Origin: Bacteroidales bacterium
Lineage (GTDB): Bacteria > Bacteroidota > Bacteroidia > Bacteroidales > UBA4417
DNA: 64,000 bases
Assembly: GCA_030654075.1 (NCBI GenBank)
Contig: JAURYB010000073.1
Location: forward strand, 58,291 to 122,290
Direction of reading: 5' to 3'
The first letter of the stretch is position 1. Every line of letters starts with the position of its first letter. Positions 53,310 through 62,000 of the stretch are shown here, piece by piece. A model generated the notes under the pieces. That model searched no databases. It had not been told where the DNA came from and saw only the letters and a list, made by a program, of their open reading frames with translations. The translations under genes and the position numbers were made by a program.

Positions 53310-53411
53310 GCCACAGATTACACAGATTTTAAACTGCTTTCAGCAGTTTTTTAAATGAAATTTGAATATAACCAATGAATATTCATCTGTGAAATCTGCG
53401 AAATCTGTGGC
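53310..53411. repeat. Palindromic GCCACAGAT...ATCTGTGGC repeat with an internal hairpin
   Basis: GCCACAGAT (53310-53318) and ATCTGTGGC (53403-53411) are inverted copies. The right arm is three 9-bp units: ATCTGTGAA, ATCTGCGAA, ATCTGTGGC. Inside, AAACTGCT pairs with AGCAGTTT around a 3-nt loop at 53331-53349, followed by Ts. Similar sequences are scattered between genes in many Bacteroidota and cyanobacteria. It fills part of the 428-bp gap 53236-53663; a weak AATTCCA heptamer run lies at 53520-53610 in the same gap. Confidence 0.65.
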
Positions 53412-53663
53412 ATATATTTGTTTATCACTGTCTTAAATGAACTGATTAGCTACAAATATTCTATTGTTGAGCGCTGTTTGAATAAATTATTGGTTATAAA
53501 TTCAAAGAGGGAATTCCGGGTCATAAATTCCAAGCACCAAATTCCCCAAATGAAAAATATAGGCACAAAATTCAGGAGGAGCAAACTCTTAGAATTTGGT
53601 TTCTTGGATTTTGAACGTTGGTTTTTAAAGGAAATAATTTTTCCGGTTCGGCCATAGTCCCGA

Positions 53664-54923
53664 TTAAGAAACCCGTATTCCGAAACTCAGTATTACCCTG
53701 TAAAAGAAAAGTAACACTACTACGGCGATAACGATACTCCACTTAAAATAATTTCGCTGTATAACTCCTGATTGATGTATATTATTATATTCTATTGAGT
53801 TGTACAGAAACAAGGATGGTATCATAATCAAACCGGGTGTTATCGTTTTGAGAATAAATGGAATATAATAATTAGGCAATGTAATCAGAAACAAAATTAA
53901 CATACCTGTCAGCCAGGGAAGGATAACCTGGCTGAGAACAAAGAACAGCCTGGATTCAGGTTTGATTAAGGTAACCGACCCCGACGAGAGAAGGAACAAG
54001 GGTGTAACTATCCTGCCGATAACAATAAGCATTACGATGGAAATAGCCGTAAATATGATTTCCACGGGATCTAACATATGACTCATGAACAACCATGCGG
54101 AAGTATAAATAAATTCTGTACGGGTGAAAACACCTATAATATAAGCGCCAAAGAACATGTTGACTCCACAGATAAATCCCCACAGGTAAAACAGTTTAAA
54201 GCGCTTGGCTATGGGATTCTCTGTAAAATACAACTTCAGGAATACAAAGGCAAGCATAAGCGAAAGTAGTGGCCCCATAGCAAAAATCACTACCAGCGCT
54301 TGTCTGGTGTATAGGGGGGAAAAAGTATAGAGAGGGAATTTTAACTGGTAATAATACCAGATTATGGGGATATTGTAAGACGAAGCCACCAAAATGGTGA
54401 TGCCCTGATAAACAACATATATCAGCATAAACGCAAGAATAAAATATGCTGTGGAATGCAGGTATGTGAATCCAAACTTCCGGCGCAGTTCAGGGGTGGT
54501 TACAATCTTTTTGAAATTTTCAATGAATTGCTTGCGTTTCTGCCTGGCAAGTTCTTTACTCTCTTGTTTTGTTAAGCGAAAGTCGACATAGTAACCATTA
54601 TCTGGTGACAGTCGTTTTCTGCGGGGGAAAATCGTTTTCCATGGATTTTTTCTGAATTTAACTAACCATTTCTGCCGATCTAATTTCCTGTCACGTTTTG
54701 CGTACATTTTAAAACGCTGCATGTCGCGCTCCGAGGATGTGAGTTCCCTTTTTTCAAAAGGATTAGCAATAAACCGGTTGAAACGCTTTTTAAACTGCTT
54801 CCAATCTTCAGCTCTCTTTCTTCGCCTCCATGCTTTTTCTCTTGCGCGTATGTGCTTCTTTTCCGCCCGTGTTCTGCGACGGTCCATTATTTCCAACGGA
54901 TCTCTTCTCAAAAAGTACCACAT
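53664..54923 (-). CDS. Basic-tailed polytopic membrane protein, paralogue 1 (419 aa)
   Basis: The first 150 residues are strongly basic and coiled-coil-like, with about 23 K or R in the first 60 (RRRTRAEKKHIRAREKAWRR, PWKTIFPRRKR). Six to seven hydrophobic helices follow: LHSTAYFILAFMLIYVVYQG, LLSLMLAFVFLKLYF, FICGVNMFFGAYIIG, IVMLIVIGRIVTPLFLL, ILPWLTGMLILFLITLP. The protein ends YRVILSFGIRVS. No catalytic motif or known domain is seen. The same-length paralogue upstream on the same strand shows this is a real family. A cytoplasmic nucleic-acid- or membrane-surface-binding tail is a guess from charge alone. Confidence 0.6.
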   Translation of the reverse strand: MWYFLRRDPLEIMDRRRTRAEKKHIRAREKAWRRRKRAEDWKQFKKRFNRFIANPFEKRELTSSERDMQRFKMYAKRDRKLDRQKWLVKFRKNPWKTIFPRRKRLSPDNGYYVDFRLTKQESKELARQKRKQFIENFKKIVTTPELRRKFGFTYLHSTAYFILAFMLIYVVYQGITILVASSYNIPIIWYYYQLKFPLYTFSPLYTRQALVVIFAMGPLLSLMLAFVFLKLYFTENPIAKRFKLFYLWGFICGVNMFFGAYIIGVFTRTEFIYTSAWLFMSHMLDPVEIIFTAISIVMLIVIGRIVTPLFLLSSGSVTLIKPESRLFFVLSQVILPWLTGMLILFLITLPNYYIPFILKTITPGLIMIPSLFLYNSIEYNNIHQSGVIQRNYFKWSIVIAVVVLLFFYRVILSFGIRVS

Positions 54924-55155
54924 ATGCTTTTTCTATACTTTGGCGAAGGTATAACAATTATTCCTTCCTGAGGTTGAAGGCGCTTGTTGGATTTGTGATA
55001 CGGCAAGTAGGGAACAAGATAATGAATATCCGTTTTTGTGTTATAGATGATTAACAAATTTGTCCTGTTTTAAAGCGGACTGACTTTTTCATGCCAGGAA
55101 ATTAATCCTGTTATTTAGTGGAAGATACGGTTGTCACATCTGGCACTTTCCCATA

Positions 55156-56415
55156 CTATGAAACCCTAAATCCGAAACTCAGTATCAGCCGGTAGAAAAA
55201 AAGAATGGCAATTGCCACGATCAGTATGCTCCACCGGAAGTAGTTATGCTGAATAACGCCTGACCGGTGTATATTTTCAAACTTTTGTGAGTTGTAAAGA
55301 AATATGGATGGAATCAGTAAGAAGCCAGGTGTTATCGTTTTAATAATCAGTGGTATATAGTAATTTGGTAATGTGATCAGGAACAAAATACCTATACCAG
55401 TCAACCATGGGAGGATAACCACGCTCAAAATAAAGTGTAGTCTGTATTCAGGTTTTATCAAAGTTACCGAACCTGACGACAGTAGGAAAAGAGGTGTAAT
55501 AATTCTGCCAATAATGATCAGTGAAACTGTAGCGATAATGGCAAAAACAATTTCTTCGACAGCGAAAACATGGCTCATAAAAAGCCACTCAGAAGTATAT
55601 ATAAACTCTGTTCGGGTTATGAACCCCGATATATAAGCTCCGAAAAACATATTGACCCCGCCAATAAATCCCCACAGGAAAAAGAGTTTAAAGCGCCTGG
55701 CAATATAATTTTTAGAAAAATACATTCTCAGGAATACAAACGCTAACATCAATGAGAGAATAGGCCCTGATGCAAAAATCACTACCATTGCCATACGGGT
55801 ATATAGTGGTGAATAGGTATAAAGAGGGAACTTTAACTGGTAGTAATACCAAACGATAGGTATACTGTATGATGAAGCCAGCAGAATAGTAATTACCTGA
55901 TAAATTATGTATATCAGTATAAATGCGAGGATAAAATAAGCTGTGGAATGTAAATAGGCGAATCCGAACTTCTGCCGTAGCTCGGAAGAGGTAAATATGG
56001 CCCGCAGATTATCGCGGAATTGTTTGCGTTTTTGCCTGGCTAATTCTTTGCGTTCTTTTTTAGATAAGCTATATGTTGTATAGTACCCGCCGCCAGCCAA
56101 TCTGCGTTTCTTGCGTGGGAAAATTGCCCGCCACGGGTTTTTCCGGAATTTAGCCCACCATTTACGACGTTTGATTTTCCGGTCATGCGCCAGTTGCTTC
56201 TTAAAGTGCTGTTTTTCCCGCTCGGCAGGAGTATGTTTTCCTATCGTAAAGGGGTGAGCCATAAATTCAGTGAAACGTTTTTGGAACTGTCGCCAGGCTT
56301 CTGCGCGTTTTCTGCGCCGCCTTGATTTTTCCCTGTGGCTGGAGTGCTTCTTTTCCGCTTCCATTCTGCGCCTGTCAGCGGTTTTGAATTGGCTTGAATT
56401 AAATATTTTCCACAT
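55156..56415 (-). CDS. Basic-tailed polytopic membrane protein, paralogue 2 (419 aa)
   Basis: Exactly the same length as the product of 53664-54923 and collinear with it. The membrane half is nearly the same (KFGFAYLHSTAYFILAFILI, PIVWYYYQLKFPLYTYSPLY, FLLSSGSVTLIKPEYRL). The basic tail differs more but keeps the pattern KFRKNPWRAIFPRKKRR and ARQKRKQFRDNLRAIF. The conserved block SYxIPIxWYYYQLKFPLYTxSPLYTR between helices 1 and 2 may be the functional core. The tandem copies are 232 bp apart, so each may have its own promoter. Function unknown. Confidence 0.6.
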   Translation of the reverse strand: MWKIFNSSQFKTADRRRMEAEKKHSSHREKSRRRRKRAEAWRQFQKRFTEFMAHPFTIGKHTPAEREKQHFKKQLAHDRKIKRRKWWAKFRKNPWRAIFPRKKRRLAGGGYYTTYSLSKKERKELARQKRKQFRDNLRAIFTSSELRQKFGFAYLHSTAYFILAFILIYIIYQVITILLASSYSIPIVWYYYQLKFPLYTYSPLYTRMAMVVIFASGPILSLMLAFVFLRMYFSKNYIARRFKLFFLWGFIGGVNMFFGAYISGFITRTEFIYTSEWLFMSHVFAVEEIVFAIIATVSLIIIGRIITPLFLLSSGSVTLIKPEYRLHFILSVVILPWLTGIGILFLITLPNYYIPLIIKTITPGFLLIPSIFLYNSQKFENIHRSGVIQHNYFRWSILIVAIAILFFYRLILSFGFRVS

Positions 56416-56790
56416 AAACCTGATTATACATGTTTGCTAAGATATAAATTTTATTTTATCCTGCCTAAAAAATAGCTGCACTCTAATGATTGGCTTCGGG
56501 GAGACCTGGGGTACAGAATAAAGCAGGTTTCATAAGCAGTAAAATAAATTATCAGTGTGAATTTACAAATATCATATAGACTTTTTAAACAAGCCATGAA
56601 ACTCATCCATAAGTTCATAACTATGTGAATAACTATATTTTCCATCGGGTTATGTTCGTGCGAATTTGCCCTTATTTAGAGCGATCTTGTAGATATTTAG
56701 TTCTGCCGTACATTTTTTTCAAAAAACCTGTATTACTTTTTCGCTTTAAAGTCATAAAGAATACAAAGCGTTTAGAAAATATCACTGACT
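56416..56790. other. 375-bp AT-rich intergenic region
   Basis: Nothing convincing is seen between the second basic membrane protein gene and the small plus-strand ORF. A 64-codon plus-strand frame (56625-56819) overlaps the small ORF, has no family features and looks random. Confidence 0.4.
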
Positions 56791-56943
56791 ATGAAAAATA
56801 CGGATGTAATTCTTACTGACCAATACTCTGATATTCTGCCCGAAGAATCGTCAACTCAATTCGTTGTTAAACCATTTCATATTATTGGTACAGCAGTGCT
56901 TCTGCTGGCCTGGGCGTGGCTGGGAACAGTAATTATTAGCTAA
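56791..56943 (+). CDS. Small single-pass membrane protein candidate (50 aa)
   Basis: ATG at 56791 opens a 50-codon frame. A polar N-terminal half (MKNTDVILTDQYSDILPEES) is followed by one strong hydrophobic helix (HIIGTAVLLLAWAWLGTVII) and an immediate stop. The arrangement is that of a tail-anchored small protein. No strong promoter or ribosome site is recognised, so this is a candidate. It stands alone between divergent genes. Confidence 0.4.
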   Translation: MKNTDVILTDQYSDILPEESSTQFVVKPFHIIGTAVLLLAWAWLGTVIIS

Positions 56944-57277
56944 GGCATTTTTTGTAAAACCATTTCGCATCCTTCCGATTCCTCTGATTCAATAGCAGAA
57001 ATTACCAATCTGCATATCTGCTAAATTATTCCAACTCTTTCACCTGCTCTTCTGCAAAGCAAAAAATGCCTGTGGCCCCATTTGTAATGGATGTTACGCG
57101 GTTATTTGCTTTTATTTCTTATTCAAATCAGTACTCGGTTTGAATTTGGAAAAATGAATTCTAGCTGATTTTAAGAGATTTTAGCGTAATTGCTATTAAA
57201 TATAAAAACAAAAAAGCAATTAAGTTTGTTAAAGACTATTAATCAATTCTATAAACTAACATTTAAATTATAGAGCT
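56944..57277. other. 334-bp gap with a 12-bp inverted repeat
   Basis: AGGCATTTTTTG (56943-56954) and CAAAAAATGCCT (57060-57071) are perfect inverted copies about 105 bp apart, enclosing a sequence without an open frame. It could be the base of a structured RNA or a chance match. The rest of the gap up to the DUF1761 gene is AT-rich without a clear promoter. Confidence 0.4.
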
Positions 57278-57685
57278 ATGGATTTTTCGACCCTTAACTG
57301 GCTGGCAATTATTGTTGCTACATTAGTATTTTTTGGACTCGGAGGGTTATGGTACTCACCAAAAGCGTTTGGTGCCATCTGGATGAAAGAAGCCGGTGTA
57401 ACCAAGGAAACAGCAAAAAAGGCTAATATGCCTAAAATCATGGGCTTAACTGTTTTGTTTTCGTTTATCATGGCTTTGAACCTGGCCTTATTTATGAATT
57501 CGCCTGAAATTGGTGCATCGCAAGGTGCCATGTATGGTTTTTTTACCGGCTTCGGCTGGATAGCCATGGCAATTTTTGTTACCGGGCAGTATGAATTCCG
57601 CAGTACACGCTATATGCTGATCCACGCCGGGTACAATATTGTAGGACTTACGTTGATGGGAGTTATTCTGGGAGCGTGGAAGTAG
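57278..57685 (+). CDS. DUF1761 membrane protein
   Basis: This 135-residue protein has four predicted helices and the DUF1761 layout: NWLAIIVATLVFFGLGGLWYSPKAFGAIWMKEAG at the N-terminus, the loop with basic residues, LFSFIMALNLALFM, and AMYGFFTGFGWIAMAIF near the end. The family has no established function. It is a single gene followed by mixed heptamer repeats. Confidence 0.85.
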   Translation: MDFSTLNWLAIIVATLVFFGLGGLWYSPKAFGAIWMKEAGVTKETAKKANMPKIMGLTVLFSFIMALNLALFMNSPEIGASQGAMYGFFTGFGWIAMAIFVTGQYEFRSTRYMLIHAGYNIVGLTLMGVILGAWK

Positions 57686-57717
57686 ACGAGTTTGATGAGA
57701 AATCTCAGAGTTAGACT

Positions 57718-57838
57718 GGGAGATTGGGCGAAGGGGCGAAGGGAGGAGTGGGCGAATTTCGGAATCGTGATTTTTGAGTTGTGAGTTTTGATTTTTCTGA
57801 TGGGTATCCCTTATGCCAAACCCCTAAACCCTAAACCC
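57718..57838. repeat. Three different short heptamer runs in 120 bp
   Basis: A G-rich run (TGGGAGA, TTGGGCGA, AGGGGCGA, AGGGAGG) is followed at 57768-57795 by TGATTTT, TGAGTTG, TGAGTTT, TGATTTT in perfect 7-bp phase. At 57818-57838 come AAACCCC, TAAACCC, TAAACCC, formally identical to a plant telomere unit. Three unrelated motifs with one period sit side by side between the convergent DUF1761 and DRE-TIM genes. Confidence 0.65.
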
Positions 57839-57847
57839 TTTCATGAG

Positions 57848-58858
57848 TTATCCTCTGCCGGTTAGAGTTTTCGGAATCCGTCCGGTTCTAACACTTTCCG
57901 AACGCAGTCGGCGACCAACAATCCGCTCAACCATTGCCCCGATTTGCAGAACTTTATCTATATCCAGGTTGGTTTCTATACCCATTTCGTCCATCATCAC
58001 AACCATATCCTCGGTTTGAATCAGACCGGTAATCAGAGGATCGGCATAATAATACGCGCCAGTTCCTGCTACAGGAATGCCATCCACAAAATTTGCCGGC
58101 TGACCACCGATTCCACCCATGGTTGATTCGTAATTAGTCATGCCGGCTTGAAGAGCGGCAAGTACATTGGCGAGTCCCCAGCCGCGCGTGGTATGAAAAT
58201 GAACGATTTGTTTCTCAGGACGGCCAATTTTATCCATCAGCATCGAATAATAACGATACACCCGGTCAGGGGATGCCGAGCCGTCGTGGTCGGCATGTTC
58301 AACGTCGCTTGCCCCAATATCAAACCAGCGTTGAGCAAATTCAACAGCTTTCTCCATTTTAGTCGGACCTTCAATCGGGCAACCCCAGATGGTGCTGACC
58401 GTTCCATTTACTTTTAATCCGGCATCTTTTGCTTTTGGTATCCATTCCTCAGCCATCTTCCAGTAGTCGGTAAGCGAAAGTCCTGAATTTTTAACATGAT
58501 GCGATTCACTGGTCGAAACCATTAACAGAATACGGTCGGGTCCCCAACCTTCTTTCCGGGCCTGTATGGCACGTTCAATAGCTTTTTCGCGAATGGTAAC
58601 AGCAGTGAGGCTTACATTTGGCAACAAGTGCGAAACCGTTTTGCTGGCACGTATTTTTTTCAGTAATTCATCACTATCCTTAAACTGGGGCATCCCGGAT
58701 GGATTTCCCAGATTTGTAACTTCAACATGACGGAAACCGGCCAGGATCAGTTGCTCGGTTAGCCAGAGCTTTGCGGCTGTCGGGATAAATTTTTCCTCGT
58801 GCTGAAAGCCGTCGCGAACGGTGATATCGCCTATAGTTACTTTTTTAGGATAGTTCAT
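57848..58858 (-). CDS. HMG-CoA lyase-like DRE-TIM metallolyase
   Basis: This 336-residue TIM-barrel enzyme has the DRE-TIM motif ITVRDGFQHEE, the metal-binding His pair in VHFHTTRGWGLANV, EHADHDGSAS and a C-terminal glycine-rich loop MGGIGGQPANFVDG. True HMG-CoA lyases have a catalytic cysteine in that loop (GxGGCPYA); here it is replaced by Gln, so another aldol-type lyase or synthase reaction on an acyl-CoA or keto acid is likely. A TATATTTG box lies 23-30 bp upstream. It is divergent from the HTCS regulator gene. Confidence 0.8.
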   Translation of the reverse strand: MNYPKKVTIGDITVRDGFQHEEKFIPTAAKLWLTEQLILAGFRHVEVTNLGNPSGMPQFKDSDELLKKIRASKTVSHLLPNVSLTAVTIREKAIERAIQARKEGWGPDRILLMVSTSESHHVKNSGLSLTDYWKMAEEWIPKAKDAGLKVNGTVSTIWGCPIEGPTKMEKAVEFAQRWFDIGASDVEHADHDGSASPDRVYRYYSMLMDKIGRPEKQIVHFHTTRGWGLANVLAALQAGMTNYESTMGGIGGQPANFVDGIPVAGTGAYYYADPLITGLIQTEDMVVMMDEMGIETNLDIDKVLQIGAMVERIVGRRLRSESVRTGRIPKTLTGRG

Positions 58859-58880
58859 GGGATAAGATGTAGTTTGCTAT

Positions 58881-58888
58881 CAAATATA
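58881..58888 (-). promoter_or_regulatory. -7 box (TATATTTG) of the DRE-TIM lyase gene
   Basis: On the minus strand TATATTTG matches TAnnTTTG 23 bases before the ATG at 58858. The -33 region has no clear TTTG. Confidence 0.5.
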
Positions 58889-59048
58889 CGTTATTTTTGG
58901 AATGTTCTTAGGCAGGTTTCTGATTTAAGAATCACCAATAGTAACAGATACATTCTCCCGTTGTTCATCAGTATGGCTTTAACCATTCAGTTATATGAGA
59001 GTTATACCGTTCAGCAATTCTCTCCAACAATCCAAATCTTTTAAATAA

Positions 59049-62000
59049 TTGCTTATTTCTGACTTCATATTTAGCAAATTCAGGAGGTATGTATTCCTGG
59101 GATGTACTTTGTTGCTCTGTGTTCCGCTAAAAGCAGAATACAAAACAAATGTTCATTCCATTTCAAGGCGTGAGGGTTTGTCGAATGGTGCGGTAAATAC
59201 TATTATAAAGGATTCGGAAGGCTATGTCTGGTTTGGAACCTGGAACGGTCTGAACCGTTACGACGGCAGCAATATTGTTACTTACCTTCCCGGCAGCAAT
59301 TCCAGTTCTATTCACAACCATGTAATCAGGGAATTGTATCCATCAGCAGCTGGGCCCATTTGGATGCTTACCAACAAAGGTGTTGGGTTATATGATAATA
59401 TCCACGATCGGTTTACCTCTTTTTTTACCCAGGAATCGGAACAGATAAACTACGAGAACGATATCGCTGTTTGTCATTCCGACAGGTATGGCACCCTGGC
59501 TTCAGTTTTCGGAAAGGGAGTTTTTAGTTTCGACAGTTCAACAAGGCAGTTCAACAAGATTTCTTTTGAGCAGCAATCTTTGGCATTGTCGCTAAGCATC
59601 AAACGGATTCATATTGCAGCAAACCGGGCATACTGCATCACGGCAAGCGGGCAGCTGGTAATGGTATCCGGTAGCCGCCTTTTGAATGTTATGCAACTCC
59701 CGTTAACCGGAGCTATGTCATCATCCTTTTCGGTTATGATAAACCGGCGTCCTTATCTGCTGATTACCCAAAGGGCAGGTGCGGCCATTTTAGTCGATCT
59801 TAAAACAAAAGAAATTCAGCAACTCCGTCTCCCCGATGACATTATAACTTCCTTTTCCATTTCGAAAGTAAAAGAAAAACTCTGGGTCGGCACCGAAAAA
59901 GGGAGAATATACAGTTTCAACCTGCTGACACGTAAATTTGAAGTGCTGAACACACTATCAAACCCCCTTAAAAATAATCCTATTACTACACGCATACAAA
60001 GCATATGTGAAACTGAAAATGATATTTTATGGATTGGAACCGATGGAAACGGTGTCTATTATCTTAAACTCACTGAATTTCCCAATAAAAGCCTTTCGTC
60101 AGATCAATTGGCTTATCCCATTGTACGAAGCATCCTGGTAACCAGTAAAAGAGATGTATTGATTGGAACTAAGGGCGGTGGTATTGATATTTTTGATGCC
60201 AATGGAAATCATATCAGGGAAATTTCTGTTAAAAACGGGTTAAGCAATAATTCTGTGCTTTCATTTCACGAACAAAATGACGGATCCATATGGGTAGGTA
60301 CTGATGGAAAAGGAATTGATATTATTTCTGCCGACTACAGGAGTATCCGAAATTTCCCGCGTGATTTTAATATTTCCAGGCCTTTGAGCTTTTCTTCGGT
60401 TTACCGTATACTTGAAGATAGTGACCATCGGATTTACCTGGGAACCAGCGGTTTTGGGGTTATAATGATAGAACTTGACAAAACCAGGAACTCTACACCA
60501 ATAAATAATGAGCAAATAGTGCTGGATAAAAACATCTCCGCACCGGGACAGCAGAAACAGATAGTTTATTCCCTGGCTGAAGAAAAACCGGGTGTGATCT
60601 GGATAGGAACCAGGGGACTCGGTGTGTATCGGTATAATACGATCACCAAACGCGTAATCGGGCAATACACTACCAGGACAAATCCTAAGGCTATCCGCAA
60701 TGATGATATCCTTTCCTTGTCAGCCAATTACCTGGGGCGAATATGGGTAGGCACCAGTAACGGTATTTTTAACCTTGTGCCCGTTTCTGACGATCTGGTA
60801 AAAGTGGAAGGGTTAACTGTGCAGTCCGATCTTACCAACACCAGTGTTCACGCATTACAGTTCGACAAAATGGGTAATCTGTGGATCACTACGAACCAGG
60901 GCTTATCGATGATAGATAATAGCCGGTTGAACGTGAGGAGTTTTAACTCAAATGATGGCCTGGTGAATTTTGAATATAGCGATGGGGCTTCATACTATGA
61001 TGTAAGTGCCGGCAAACTTTATATTGGGGGCACTATGGGTGTGGATATTATACAAACGGATGAAATAAAATTTTCCTCCTATTTTCCTCCAATCGCCATC
61101 AACCAGCTATATATAAAGAACCAGTTGGCAGAACCGGGAAATGAAAGTGTACTTACCACCCGCATTAACCACCAGGAAAGACTTAACCTGAATTACAATC
61201 AGAATTCCCTGACTTTTTATGTTTCACCCCTGGCATTCTGGGCGCAGGAGCGCCACCGGATATCATACAGGATGAAGGGATTTCTCGAAGACTGGACTGT
61301 GAATACACCGAACCAGCCTATTAACTTTTCCAACCTGGAACCTGGCAAATACCTGTTACAGATTCGGGTGAGTGATGAAAACGGAAACTGGTCGAAACAA
61401 ATCAGGGAGGTGAAGATAGTAATTGCGCCTCCGTTCTGGAGGACTATTTGGGCCATTATCGGGTATATACTTCTGTTTATCGGAATCCAGGCCTGGATAT
61501 TTTCGGCATACCGCCGTCGTGAAGCCCGGAAGAAAGAGGCGATATTGCAGGAATTCCAAAAGAAAAAGGAAGCTGAATTACAGAGTTACAAAATTGAGTT
61601 CTTCACGAATGTAGCCCATGAGTTTCGCACACCGCTTACGCTCATCACTTCTCATATTCATGCCTTGCTCGAGGACACACGGAATGTGGTTGAGAACCCC
61701 CGTCTTTTAAAAGTCTTCAACAACAGTATCAAACTTCAGAAACTGGTACTTGAAATCATGCAATTCCGCAAGTTGGAAAAGGGGAAAGAACCTTTAAATA
61801 TACAAGTAACAAAGCCGGTTGAGCTGATTCGTGAGGTTGTTTTGGACCTTGAGCCGCTTGCGCAGCAGCGAAAAATCGTTTGCGAAGTAATTGCCCCTGA
61901 TGCTGAAATCGGATTCAGGACGGATGCGGACAAACTTCAGCGTATAGTTACAAACCTGGTTTCTAATTCGATCAAGTACAATAAACCCGGCGGATATGTT

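Noticed and set aside
57818..57838. Telomere (CCCTAAA) signal or linear-replicon end
   Set aside because: Only three units, internal in the sequence, and explained by the general heptamer pattern.
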